NCBI GenBank assembly: GCA_001804815.1
Contig: MHBI01000092.1
Location: 124,001 to 188,000, forward strand
DNA length: 64,000 nucleotides
Source of the DNA: Lentisphaerae bacterium GWF2_50_93
GTDB lineage: Bacteria; Verrucomicrobiota; Lentisphaeria; Victivallales; GWF2-50-93
Direction: 5' to 3'
In this document: positions 24,880 to 32,968 of the stretch, piece by piece
Layout: each line of letters begins with the position of its first letter
Numbering within the stretch: position 1 is the stretch's first letter
Translations under genes and position numbers: made by a program
Notes under the pieces: generated by a model
Databases searched by the model: none
Told to the model about the DNA's origin: nothing
Seen by the model: the letters and a program-made list of their open reading frames with translations, nothing else

Positions 24880-25551
24880 ATGTATATGGAAGAAGACAAT
24901 AAAATTCAGATAATTGCTGATGATCGGGAGCAAAAGGGAGGAGTCATAGAAGCGTTGAAATCCATTCAGGAAGTAAGTCTTGAGATAAAGAGGATTCCTG
25001 TAGGCGACTATCTTGTTGACAAACGTTTTGTATTCGAGAGGAAGACGTTGCAGGACTTCTCGATATCCATAGTCCAGGGCCGACTTTTCAGCCAGGCGCA
25101 GAATCTTGCAAAATACGACTGTCATCCTGTAATGATTCTTGAGGGAACATCGAAGGATATTGCTGAATATGGAGTCAGCCGTGAAGCTGTCCAAGGAGCG
25201 ATAATCACAATAAGTATTATCTACGGAATTCCAATTCTCCGAGCCAAGGACAGCGGAGAAACTGCAAAGCTAATGGTACAGACAGCAAAACAGGTTATTC
25301 GGACAGCTTCTGGAGGGATCCAAAGGCAAGGGTATCACCCTAAAGGCAAGAAGGCGAGGCAGATGTTTATTCTTCAGGGACTTCCTGGAATAGGCAGGAG
25401 AAAAGCAGAGCTTCTGATTGAAAAGTTTGGCTCTGTTGAAGCAGTTGTAAATGCAAAGCCTGAGGATTTATCCACTGTTTATGGAATGGGAAAGAAGACA
25501 ATGGAGGACATCAAGAATGTGCTTCGCGAGAATACTATTGACTATATATAA
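24880..25551 (+). CDS. ERCC4-domain nuclease with helix-hairpin-helix C-terminus
   Basis: This 223-residue protein has an XPF/ERCC4 nuclease fold: IIADDREQKGGVIEAL, VGDYLVDKRFVFERKTLQDF and GRLFSQAQNL. The GDY aspartate and the ERKxxxD pattern are the catalytic metal-binding residues of this family. Residues about 165-215 form a helix-hairpin-helix pair (LPGIGRRKAELLIEKFGS, VYGMGKKTMEDI) that binds branched or nicked DNA. XPF-like nucleases are well known in archaea and eukaryotes; bacterial stand-alone versions are less common. AT-rich palindromes flank it on both sides, and a toxin-antitoxin pair follows, so it may be part of a mobile or stress island. Confidence 0.82.
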   Translation: MYMEEDNKIQIIADDREQKGGVIEALKSIQEVSLEIKRIPVGDYLVDKRFVFERKTLQDFSISIVQGRLFSQAQNLAKYDCHPVMILEGTSKDIAEYGVSREAVQGAIITISIIYGIPILRAKDSGETAKLMVQTAKQVIRTASGGIQRQGYHPKGKKARQMFILQGLPGIGRRKAELLIEKFGSVEAVVNAKPEDLSTVYGMGKKTMEDIKNVLRENTIDYI

Positions 25552-25575
25552 ATTTTACATCCTGAAAATTTATAT
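25546..25575. repeat. AT-rich palindrome over the ERCC4 gene stop codon
   Basis: Perfect 11-base arms, ATATAAATTTT and AAAATTTATAT, surround an 8-base loop; the TAA stop is inside the left arm. Confidence 0.7.
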
Positions 25576-25641
25576 CACTTGTAAAATTTTATTGTGGGTA
25601 TAATATGACCATAGGCATGACTATAGTCATATGGAGGTTGT

Positions 25642-25875
25642 ATGGTTACTGTTTCTAAAGGTGTTTTGAAAGCTAAAATGCTGGAGTATTTCCGACGCGT
25701 TGAGCGTACAGGCGAGGAAATTATTGTGACTGATCACAGGACTCCTGTGTTAAGAATTAGCCCAATTAAGACAAAAAAAAGAACTGTAGATGAGGTATTC
25801 AAGGATTTACGCGGGAAGGTCAAATACTACGATGATGTCATGAAGCCTGAAACAGAAGAATGGGGTGATATATGA
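25642..25875 (+). CDS. Type II antitoxin, Phd/YefM family
   Basis: This 77-residue protein shows the Phd/YefM pattern: MVTVSKGVLKAKMLEYFRRVERTGEEIIVTDHRTPVLRI, then a charged tail that would wrap the toxin. It overlaps the downstream PIN-domain toxin by 4 bases (ATGA), the normal translational coupling for such pairs. The pair is probably autoregulated through a short promoter region upstream (25576-25641), which contains a TATAAT-like stretch near 25600 and a CATA/TATG dyad. A GGAGG ribosome site lies just before the ATG. Confidence 0.87.
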   Translation: MVTVSKGVLKAKMLEYFRRVERTGEEIIVTDHRTPVLRISPIKTKKRTVDEVFKDLRGKVKYYDDVMKPETEEWGDI

Positions 25876-26264
25876 CTCCGGTTCTTCTTGATACATGTGC
25901 GCTGATATGGTGGACTTCTGATACGGACAAACTATCTGAAAAGGCGTTCGAGGCCTGTAATAAAATAAAAAGCCATGGAGCTTTCATTTCTTCCGTTTCC
26001 ATATGGGAAATAGGTATTAAAATCAAGAATAAAAAAATTGATATTGGATGTTCTATTTCAGAATTTGTAAATAATATTTATGAGATAGACAAGTTAGAGA
26101 TTATTCCAGTAGACGAAATAACTTGGTTGCAAAACTTGTCATTGGACTGGGAGCATAAGGATCCAGCCGACAGGACGATTGTCGCCACGGCAAAACTCAG
26201 GAATATCCCGATAATAACCAAGGATCCCCTGATCAGGAATTTCTATTCCAAGACAATATGGTGA
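25872..26264 (+). CDS. vapC: PIN-domain toxin, VapC family
   Basis: This 130-residue protein begins LLDTCALIWW with D7, has SVSIWEIGIK with E46, and HKDPADRTIVATA with D97 and D100, followed by KDPL with D118. These acidic residues form the Mg-dependent RNase site of VapC toxins, which cut tRNA or rRNA. It overlaps the antitoxin by 4 bases. The stop codon touches an AT-rich palindrome (26264-26289). No second copy is visible in the window. Confidence 0.88.
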   Translation: MTPVLLDTCALIWWTSDTDKLSEKAFEACNKIKSHGAFISSVSIWEIGIKIKNKKIDIGCSISEFVNNIYEIDKLEIIPVDEITWLQNLSLDWEHKDPADRTIVATAKLRNIPIITKDPLIRNFYSKTIW

Positions 26265-26289
26265 TAAATTTTTCCAGGGGAAAATTTAT
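26264..26289. repeat. AT-rich palindrome at the toxin stop codon
   Basis: ATAAATTTTTCC and GGAAAATTTAT arms, one base bulged, begin on the last base of the TGA. It may serve as the end of the toxin-antitoxin transcript. Confidence 0.65.
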
Positions 26290-26407
26290 TTCTTAATCGT
26301 ATTTCTTTCCCAGTTCGAAGTCGGAAGTTCGATGCTCCCTTCGTCATTCGATGGTTCGTCTGTTCGATATTCGATTGTTCAAGAGGCGCGGCCTTTTGGC
26401 CGACCTA

Positions 26408-28399
26408 TTAAAAATGACTCTTGATCTTCTCCACCACCTTCTCCGGAGTGAATCCGAACTTGTCCGCAAGCACTTTGAACGGTGCTGAAGCCCCGAAGTG
26501 ATCCAGCCCGATGCAGAGACCTTCATCTCCCGCATAGGTCCTCCAGCCAAACGTTGTCCCCGCCTCGATGGTCACTCTCCTCCTGCAGGAGGGAGGAAGA
26601 ACTGAATCCCTGTATGATTTATCCTGTGCCTGGAAGTATTCCAGACATGGCATTGATACAACTCTCACCTTCCGGCCTTCCTTCCTGAGCATGTCTGCGG
26701 ATTTAAGCGCAAGATTGACTTCCGATCCTGTCGCCATGATTATCATCTCATATCCCGCATCTTCGCTCAGAACGTAGGCCCCCTTGGAAACATCTATCTT
26801 CTTCGTAAGTTCCGGAGGAATCGGATCCAGATCCTGTCTTGTCAGGAGAAGAGCCACCGGTCCCTTCGACTTCAATGCGGCATACCAGGCATGTGCTGTT
26901 TCATTTGCTTCAGCAGGCCTTATCACGGTCATTCCGGGAATAGTCCTGAGCATCGCGGTCTGTTCGATAGGTTCATGGGTGGGACCGTCTTCGCCGACAT
27001 AGAAAGAATCGTGTGTGAAGACGTAGACCTCGTGGAGCCCCTGGATGGAGGCAAGCCTTATCGCCGGCTTCATGTAGTCCGAGAAAACGAAGAATGTCGC
27101 CGAATATGGGATGCATGTCCCGTACAGCGCCATGCCGTTTGAAAGCATTGCCATTCCAAGTTCGCGCACGCCGAAATGGAAATTCCTTCCGCTGCGGTCG
27201 GTTGCAGTGAAACTGGTGGTGTTCTTTATATTTGTCTTCGTCGAAGGTGTCAGATCCGCAGCTCCTCCCATGAGGGCTGGAATCAGATCCGCGGCCCTGT
27301 TGAGGACGGTACCTCCGGAGACACGTGTCGCGACGGGCTTGTCGACCGGTGCGGCCTTGATCAGTTCCTCGAGGAGGTTTTCAGGAAGGGGCTTGTGGAG
27401 GAGGCTTGAAACCATCTTGGCAGATTCCTGGTTCTTCTCTAGATATGACTGGAATTCCCTATCCCATTTCGCGGCTTCGGAGGCAAGTTCCCTGCATCTC
27501 TTTGCCAGGCAATCCTTCACTTCCTGAGGAATAGTGAAAGGAGGATTCTTCTCGAAACCAAGCTTCACTTTGACGGCCGCGACTTCGTCATCACCAAGAG
27601 GTTCTCCATGGCAGGAATGCTTACCGGCTTTTCCAGGGGAGCCGAACCCAATAGTGGTCTTTCCGACGATCAAGGTGGGTCTTCCGTCGCTTTTCTGGGC
27701 TTCGGCAAGAGCCTTGTCGACCTGTTCCAGATCGTTGGCATTCTTGAGCTGTATTACACGCCAGCCATATGCTTCGTAGCGCATTGACACATTTTCGCTG
27801 AACGCCAGCGAAGTCGCGCCTTCGATGGTTATTGAATTGTCATCGTAGAAGGCAATGATGTTGTCGAGCCTGAGGTGTCCGGCAAGAGGGGCGGTTTCAT
27901 GGGTCGTACCTTCCATCATGCATCCATCGCTGCAGAGTATGTATATCTTGTGGTTCATCAGCTCGGTCTTGTCAAGTCCGGTCCTTGCCGCGAAATTCTT
28001 CGCTGCCATCGCCATTCCCACGCCTGACGCGAATCCGCTGCCCAGGGGGCCGGTTGTCACTTCGACGCCTGCGGTATGCTTGAACTCCGGATGTCCGGGT
28101 GTCTTGCTGTCCCACTGGCGGAAGCTCTTGAGCTCATCCATTGAAAGACCGTATTCGAACATGTGAAGCAGCGAATATAGCAGCATTGAACCGTGTCCGG
28201 CGGACAGCACGAAGCGGTCCCTTGCCAGCCACTGGGGGTTCTTTGGATTGTGCTTCATGTATTTATACCAGAGCATGAATCCGTAGTCGGCGCATCCCAT
28301 AGGCATGCCGGGATGACCTGATTTGGCCTTCTGGACGGCTTCGGCGGACAGCACCCTAATGGTATCTGCAGCAAGCTTTTCTAATCTGTAATCGGTCAT
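26408..28399 (-). CDS. tkt: Transketolase
   Basis: This 663-residue protein is full length for the family. It shows HPGMPMGCADYGFMLW near the start, LCSDGCMMEGTTHETAPLAGHL (thiamine-pyrophosphate GDG-type motif), HDSFYVGEDGPTHEPIEQ and RPAEANETAHAW in the pyrimidine-binding domain. It moves two-carbon ketol units between sugar phosphates in the pentose phosphate and Calvin-type pathways. It is a stand-alone gene: the neighbour on the right is divergent, and a GGCC-rich hairpin with TTCGAT-rich low-complexity sequence lies beyond its 3' end. The ATG is preceded by an AAAGG ribosome site. Confidence 0.95.
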   Translation of the reverse strand: MTDYRLEKLAADTIRVLSAEAVQKAKSGHPGMPMGCADYGFMLWYKYMKHNPKNPQWLARDRFVLSAGHGSMLLYSLLHMFEYGLSMDELKSFRQWDSKTPGHPEFKHTAGVEVTTGPLGSGFASGVGMAMAAKNFAARTGLDKTELMNHKIYILCSDGCMMEGTTHETAPLAGHLRLDNIIAFYDDNSITIEGATSLAFSENVSMRYEAYGWRVIQLKNANDLEQVDKALAEAQKSDGRPTLIVGKTTIGFGSPGKAGKHSCHGEPLGDDEVAAVKVKLGFEKNPPFTIPQEVKDCLAKRCRELASEAAKWDREFQSYLEKNQESAKMVSSLLHKPLPENLLEELIKAAPVDKPVATRVSGGTVLNRAADLIPALMGGAADLTPSTKTNIKNTTSFTATDRSGRNFHFGVRELGMAMLSNGMALYGTCIPYSATFFVFSDYMKPAIRLASIQGLHEVYVFTHDSFYVGEDGPTHEPIEQTAMLRTIPGMTVIRPAEANETAHAWYAALKSKGPVALLLTRQDLDPIPPELTKKIDVSKGAYVLSEDAGYEMIIMATGSEVNLALKSADMLRKEGRKVRVVSMPCLEYFQAQDKSYRDSVLPPSCRRRVTIEAGTTFGWRTYAGDEGLCIGLDHFGASAPFKVLADKFGFTPEKVVEKIKSHF

Positions 28400-28553
28400 T
28401 TTTCGAAACCTTTCTTTAAAATATGTTAAATATGTTTATCTTACTCATCGAAATCCCTGGAAGTCCGTAAAGCAGATTCCTGGAGGTTTCCTGGATTGCA
28501 AAACCAAGTACGATAATTTCCATTGCAGTTTTTACAAATAGAAAAGACTTATT

Positions 28554-29609
28554 ATGGACGTTGAAAAAGAGAGATTCATATCTTCTTCTTTGAACAAGCA
28601 GGACGTTGAACTGGACAACACCCTGCGTCCGACTGCGTTCACCTCCTTCCCCGGACAGGAGAAGGTCAAGGAAAGGCTCCAGCTTTTCATCGATGCCGCC
28701 AAGAAGAGGGATGAACCCCTGGGGCATACTCTTCTGAGCGGACCTCCCGGACTCGGGAAGACCACGCTTGCCTACATAATAGCCAATGAGAAGGGTGCGA
28801 AGATAAAAGCTTCCAGCGGGCCCGTAATCGAGAAGCCCGGGGATCTGGCCGGCCTGCTCAGCTCACTTGAAAAAGGGGACATCCTGTTCATCGATGAAAT
28901 CCACAGGCTGAACGTGGTCGTCGAGGAATTCCTCTACAGCGCGATGGAGGATTTCTTCATAGACATAATGCTTGACCAGGGGCCGGGAGCCAGGGCCATA
29001 AGGCTCAATCTCCAGCAGTTCACGCTTATCGGGGCGACAACCAGGTCCGGACTTCTTTCGTCCCCACTGAGATCCCGTTTCGCGCTTTCATGCAGGCTTG
29101 ATTATTACATTCCCGAAGATCTCAAGAAAATAATCCACAGGTCGGCGAAGATACTCAAGATCAAGATCGACGAGGAAGGCGCCATGGAAATCGCAAGGAG
29201 GAGCCGTGGAACACCCAGGATTGCAAACCATCTTCTTTCATGGTCCAGGGATTACGCCCAGGTAAAGGCAAACAATAAGATTACCATGGAAGTGGCTTCT
29301 GCGGCCCTTGAGATGTTTGACATTGACAAGGACGGGCTTGATGACATGGACAACAGGATACTTGAGGCGCTTGTGCATAAGTTCGGAGGCCGGCCGGTAG
29401 GCATTAAAAGTCTGGCCGTCGCCGTCGGGGAGGAGGAGGGCACGATAGAGGAAGTCTATGAGCCATTCCTGATCCAGGAGGGGTATATACAGAGGACGCC
29501 CCAGGGAAGGATTGTCACTCCAAAGACCCTCGAGAGGCTTGGAATCGACAGCCTTCCGGAGATAAAACGCCGGAAATCTGCTGATGAAAAGCAGATGAAA
29601 TTTTTCTAA
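28554..29609 (+). CDS. ruvB: Holliday junction branch migration ATPase RuvB
   Basis: This 351-residue protein has Walker A GPPGLGKTTLAY, Walker B ILFIDEIHRL, sensor 1 ATTRSGLLSSPLRSRF and the C-terminal winged helix ending RIVTPKTLERLG. Length and order match RuvB, the hexameric motor that drives branch migration with RuvA. RuvA and RuvC are not next to it. It is transcribed away from transketolase across a 154-base gap. A strong terminator lies three bases after the stop. Confidence 0.96.
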   Translation: MDVEKERFISSSLNKQDVELDNTLRPTAFTSFPGQEKVKERLQLFIDAAKKRDEPLGHTLLSGPPGLGKTTLAYIIANEKGAKIKASSGPVIEKPGDLAGLLSSLEKGDILFIDEIHRLNVVVEEFLYSAMEDFFIDIMLDQGPGARAIRLNLQQFTLIGATTRSGLLSSPLRSRFALSCRLDYYIPEDLKKIIHRSAKILKIKIDEEGAMEIARRSRGTPRIANHLLSWSRDYAQVKANNKITMEVASAALEMFDIDKDGLDDMDNRILEALVHKFGGRPVGIKSLAVAVGEEEGTIEEVYEPFLIQEGYIQRTPQGRIVTPKTLERLGIDSLPEIKRRKSADEKQMKFF

Positions 29610-29611
29610 AC

Positions 29612-29635
29612 ACGGGCTTCGGCCCGTTTTTTTTT
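29612..29635 (+). terminator. Rho-independent terminator of ruvB
   Basis: ACGGGC and GCCCGT arms with a TTCG tetraloop precede a run of nine T. It sits directly downstream of the ruvB stop codon. Confidence 0.93.
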
Positions 29636-29661
29636 GGTTTGAGCCAATTTCATAATTGGCG

Positions 29662-29727
29662 AAGGTAGGGCGGTTTCGCCGAAACCGCCGATTTAAGACG
29701 GACGGCTTGGCAAGCCATCCCTACCTT
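29662..29727. repeat. Paired-hairpin repeat with GTTTCG/GAAACC core
   Basis: Outer arms AAGGTAGGG and CCCTACCTT enclose two hairpins, GGCGGTTTC with GAAACCGCC and GGCTTG with CAAGCC. It is of the same type as 9816-9846 and 35067-35124. Confidence 0.72.
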
Positions 29728-29769
29728 AGAAATTGAATACAATTATAAACTTAAAAAGGAGCTGATATA

Positions 29770-30483
29770 ATGAAACAGTGGATTGCCGATTTACTTGCTC
29801 TTCAGGAAGTTGATTTGAGGGTGCGCGGTCTCAAGACGAGACTTTCCCTGGTTCCTGATGAGATCGCGAAGATTGACAGGGATTTTGAAGCCGAGAAGAA
29901 CAAGCTGACCCATGCCAAGGAAGCCTCTCTTTCCATAGAGCTGGAGATCAAGAAGAGGGAGGCGGAGATAAAAGAGCAGAATGAGCTTGCAAAAAAATAC
30001 CAGATCCAGTCCGCCATGGTCAAAAAGAACGATGAGTACAAGGCGATGATGAATGAAATCGAGAACGTGAAGGTGAAGATCAGCGGGATTGAAACTGAAC
30101 AGCTCGTGCTCATGGAGAAACTTGAAGCCGCCAGGAATGTCTTCAAATCGGAGGAGAAGATCTTCAAGGACAGGGAAAAGTCGATCCTGGACGAGAAAAA
30201 TGAGCTGAAGGAACTCGAAGGGAAGCTGCAGGCTGAAATTGAGAAGCAGATTTCCTCGAGGGCCGAGGTTGCAGCCAAGGTCACCCCCGACATACTCTCA
30301 ACCTATAGCAGGATGCTGGGGAAGAACAAGGGGACTCCTTTTGCCGAAGTCCATCAGGGCATCTGCGGCAACTGCCACCTGAAGCTCACTCCTCAGACTG
30401 TCAATTCAGTCAGGAAGGAGATGAAGGCCTGCTGCGACAACTGCGGGCATCTTCTTTATACAAACGAAACAACTTCAAGCTGA
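29770..30483 (+). CDS. Coiled-coil zinc-ribbon protein (C4-type)
   Basis: This 237-residue protein has a long helical coiled coil from about residue 10 to 175. It ends in a zinc ribbon with CGNC near 199-202 and CDNC near 221-224. The pattern is that of the DUF164/CT398-type family, conserved in many bacteria and often next to Nif3-like genes; a role in ribosome or flagellum-related functions has been proposed for relatives but is not settled. A good AAGGAG ribosome site precedes the ATG. Its stop lies two bases before truA, so the two genes form an operon. Confidence 0.82.
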   Translation: MKQWIADLLALQEVDLRVRGLKTRLSLVPDEIAKIDRDFEAEKNKLTHAKEASLSIELEIKKREAEIKEQNELAKKYQIQSAMVKKNDEYKAMMNEIENVKVKISGIETEQLVLMEKLEAARNVFKSEEKIFKDREKSILDEKNELKELEGKLQAEIEKQISSRAEVAAKVTPDILSTYSRMLGKNKGTPFAEVHQGICGNCHLKLTPQTVNSVRKEMKACCDNCGHLLYTNETTSS

Positions 30484-30485
30484 AA

Positions 30486-31295
30486 ATGTCCGATCCGCTG
30501 AAAAATATCCGCTGGTTCATGGAGGTCGCGTATGACGGCACTGATTATCTCGGCTGGCAGATCCAGCCGGACGGCCTGACCGTCCAGGAGGTGCTCGAGG
30601 AGAAGCTCGGCATGATCTATGCAAACCAGCTGATCCGCACCGAATCCAGCGGCAGGACGGATGCAGGCGTACATGCCCTCGGACAGGCGGTCACTTTCTC
30701 CGCCCCATGCCGTCCGATCGTGCAGGACTGGAAACTGTACAAGGCATTGAACAGGATGCTTCCGCAGTCCATAAGGATCAGGGAGGCCAGGGAAGTCGAG
30801 GAGAAGTTCCATGCGAGATTTTCAGCGGCAGGAAAAGCCTACACATATGTCATCAACAGGGGACTGCCCAATCCTTTCTCCGACAGATGGAGCTGGAACA
30901 TGGGTGATTTCACGGACCTTTGCGAACTTCGCAAATCATGCGACCGCCTTGTCGGTGTGCACGATTTTTCCTCATTTACTGTCGACAGGAAGGAAATCGA
31001 CGATGCAGTGAGGACGATATTCCGCATAGAGATCCATGAGTTCGGGGATCTGGTCTGCCTGACATTTGTCGGGGATGGATTCCTATACAAGATGATACGC
31101 AGCCTGATGGGGACCCTCGCTTTTGCTGGCACTGGGAAGATAAAGGCGGACGAGGTTGAAGAGATCCTTCAAAGCAGGAAGAGAGCGGCGGCCCATGATA
31201 CTGCTCCTGCCCAGGGGCTCTTCCTCATGAAAGTCTTCTACGATGAGGAATCAATGAAGAAGTTCAAACTGGAGAAACCGCCGTTCTGGAATTAA
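30486..31295 (+). CDS. truA: tRNA pseudouridine(38-40) synthase TruA
   Basis: This 269-residue protein has FMEVAYDGTDYLGWQIQP, ESSGRTDAGVHALGQ with catalytic D59, HARFSAAGKAYTYVI and the late motif FVGDGFLYKMIRSLMGTL. It turns uridines 38-40 of the tRNA anticodon stem into pseudouridine. Length is typical. It is co-transcribed with the zinc-ribbon gene and followed by a hairpin with four T that may end transcription. Confidence 0.95.
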   Translation: MSDPLKNIRWFMEVAYDGTDYLGWQIQPDGLTVQEVLEEKLGMIYANQLIRTESSGRTDAGVHALGQAVTFSAPCRPIVQDWKLYKALNRMLPQSIRIREAREVEEKFHARFSAAGKAYTYVINRGLPNPFSDRWSWNMGDFTDLCELRKSCDRLVGVHDFSSFTVDRKEIDDAVRTIFRIEIHEFGDLVCLTFVGDGFLYKMIRSLMGTLAFAGTGKIKADEVEEILQSRKRAAAHDTAPAQGLFLMKVFYDEESMKKFKLEKPPFWN

Positions 31296-31327
31296 TACCA
31301 GCTCGCATCAAAAAGGAAGATTTAGGT

Positions 31328-31353
31328 GAGGCAATTTCAAAATTGCCTCTTTT
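31328..31353 (+). terminator. Hairpin with short T run after truA
   Basis: Perfect arms GAGGCAATTT and AAATTGCCTC with a 2-base loop are followed by TTTT. It could be a weak rho-independent terminator or a repeat; a related GCCAATTT/AATTGGC hairpin lies near 29643. Confidence 0.6.
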
Positions 31354-31368
31354 GAGCTGATTTCTAAA

Positions 31369-31466
31369 GTTGGAGTTCACAGTCCCGACATCGTCGAGCC
31401 GGGATCTTCGACTTTAGATGTGCTTACTGTTGATGATAAGACACAACTGAAGTTGTGAACTCCAAC
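31369..31466. repeat. GAACTCCAAC element, copy 1
   Basis: The ends are inverted: GTTGGAGTTCACA on the left and TGTGAACTCCAAC on the right. The right end and following CGGG and TTGTT sequence recur at 50695-50785. The stretch 31296-31600 holds only this and the preceding hairpin. Confidence 0.72.
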
Positions 31467-31600
31467 GGGTTTGTTTCCGCAACAAGCGTTTTCTTGTATT
31501 TCTGAAATCAGCTCAGATAAATATACCCTTGCAATTATGCAATACAGGACTATAATTACCCTTGCATATATTCAGTTATTTGTAAAAAAAGGGAATGCTA

Positions 31601-32968
31601 ATGAGACGATTGGCGATGGATTATTTAGTATCATGGAAGAATAATCCACGGCGTAAACCTCTAGTCTTCAGAGGAGCCCGCCAAGTGGGAAAGTCCTATC
31701 TTGCCAGAAAATTTGCCGAACTCCACATGGGCGGTATAGCCGAAATTAATCTTGAAAAAACACCTGAAGCGGGAGATTTATTTGCCGACAAATCACCGAT
31801 GAAGATATTACCGCGACTGGAGATGCTTACTGGAACCAAGATCATTCCTGGAAAAACACTCCTCTTTCTTGATGAAATACAAGCAACCCCCGACGTTTTT
31901 GCATCTCTTCGTTATTTCCATGAGGTCATTCCATCCCTGCATATAATTGCAGCCGGCTCCTTATTGGAGTTTGTCCTTTGCGAGCATGATTTTTCCATGC
32001 CGGTGGGAAGAATTGAATATCTGCATCTTGGGCCGGTTACCTACGAAGAATTCCTTGCCGGCTCCGGCAGGGTGCATCTTGCCGAGTTTCTCGGTCAGCA
32101 TGAAGTAGTAAATGAACTTCCACTCCCTGTCCACGAACAGTTCATGGGTGCATTCCGTGAATATCTTGCAATTGGGGGAATGCCCGAGGCCATACAGGCA
32201 TTCGTGGATTCTTCATCTTTTCTTGAAACGGACAAGGTTAAACAGTCAATCCTCTCTACATATCAGGACGATTTCAGCAAATATGGAAAAAGGGTCAATG
32301 TGCAGCGCCTGCGCCACGTATTTCAAAAACTTCCAATGCTCGTGGGAGGTAAATTCATGCACAGCCGTGTGGACAATGATGCACAGGCCAGGGATATTGG
32401 AGAGGCATTGCGCATGCTCTGTCTTGCCAAGGTTGCCTGCAAGGTTCACCATTCATCATGCAATGGCGTGCCTTTGTCGGCGGAAGCCGACGAAAAGAAG
32501 TTTAAAGTATTATTCCTAGATGTGGGGCTGCTGAGCCGCGCATGCGGACTAAGCCTGCTTGAATTTGAAAAAGCCCAGGACATCATGCTGGTGAACTCGG
32601 GTGCCGTATGCGAACAGTTCATAGGACAGCATCTTCTCTATTCGAAGCAGTTTTTCGATGACCCCGAACTACATTACTGGAGCCGGGAAAAGCGTCAATC
32701 GTCCGCTGAAGTGGATTACGTCCTGTCCCAGGGCAACCAGATCATTCCTGTCGAAGTAAAGGCGGGAAAAACAGGGCGCTTGAAATCCCTTCATGCTTTT
32801 CTGAAGGAGAAAAAGCGCAAATTCGGAATCCGCTTTAATTCGGATTTGCCGTCATTGCTTGATACGGCTGCGGTATTGCCGACGGAAGAATCCATCGACT
32901 ATCGCCTCTTGTCTCTTCCCCTTTACATGGTCGGACAACTACGCCGCCTAATCAGGAGTTCCATATGA
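31601..32968 (+). CDS. AAA-type ATPase with DUF4143 C-terminal domain
   Basis: The protein has about 455 residues; the ATG at 31601 is favoured over the one at 31595 because the AGGGA ribosome site then has a six-base spacing. The N-terminal AAA_14 domain has LVFRGARQVGKSYLARKF (Walker A) and TLLFLDEIQATPDV (Walker B). DUF4143 follows, with SREKRQSSAEVDYVL and IPVEVKAGKTGRLKSL near the end, which recall a nuclease-like fold with E and K positions. Such genes are common, often patchily spread, and of unknown function. It overlaps cinA by 4 bases. Confidence 0.85.
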   Translation: MRRLAMDYLVSWKNNPRRKPLVFRGARQVGKSYLARKFAELHMGGIAEINLEKTPEAGDLFADKSPMKILPRLEMLTGTKIIPGKTLLFLDEIQATPDVFASLRYFHEVIPSLHIIAAGSLLEFVLCEHDFSMPVGRIEYLHLGPVTYEEFLAGSGRVHLAEFLGQHEVVNELPLPVHEQFMGAFREYLAIGGMPEAIQAFVDSSSFLETDKVKQSILSTYQDDFSKYGKRVNVQRLRHVFQKLPMLVGGKFMHSRVDNDAQARDIGEALRMLCLAKVACKVHHSSCNGVPLSAEADEKKFKVLFLDVGLLSRACGLSLLEFEKAQDIMLVNSGAVCEQFIGQHLLYSKQFFDDPELHYWSREKRQSSAEVDYVLSQGNQIIPVEVKAGKTGRLKSLHAFLKEKKRKFGIRFNSDLPSLLDTAAVLPTEESIDYRLLSLPLYMVGQLRRLIRSSI

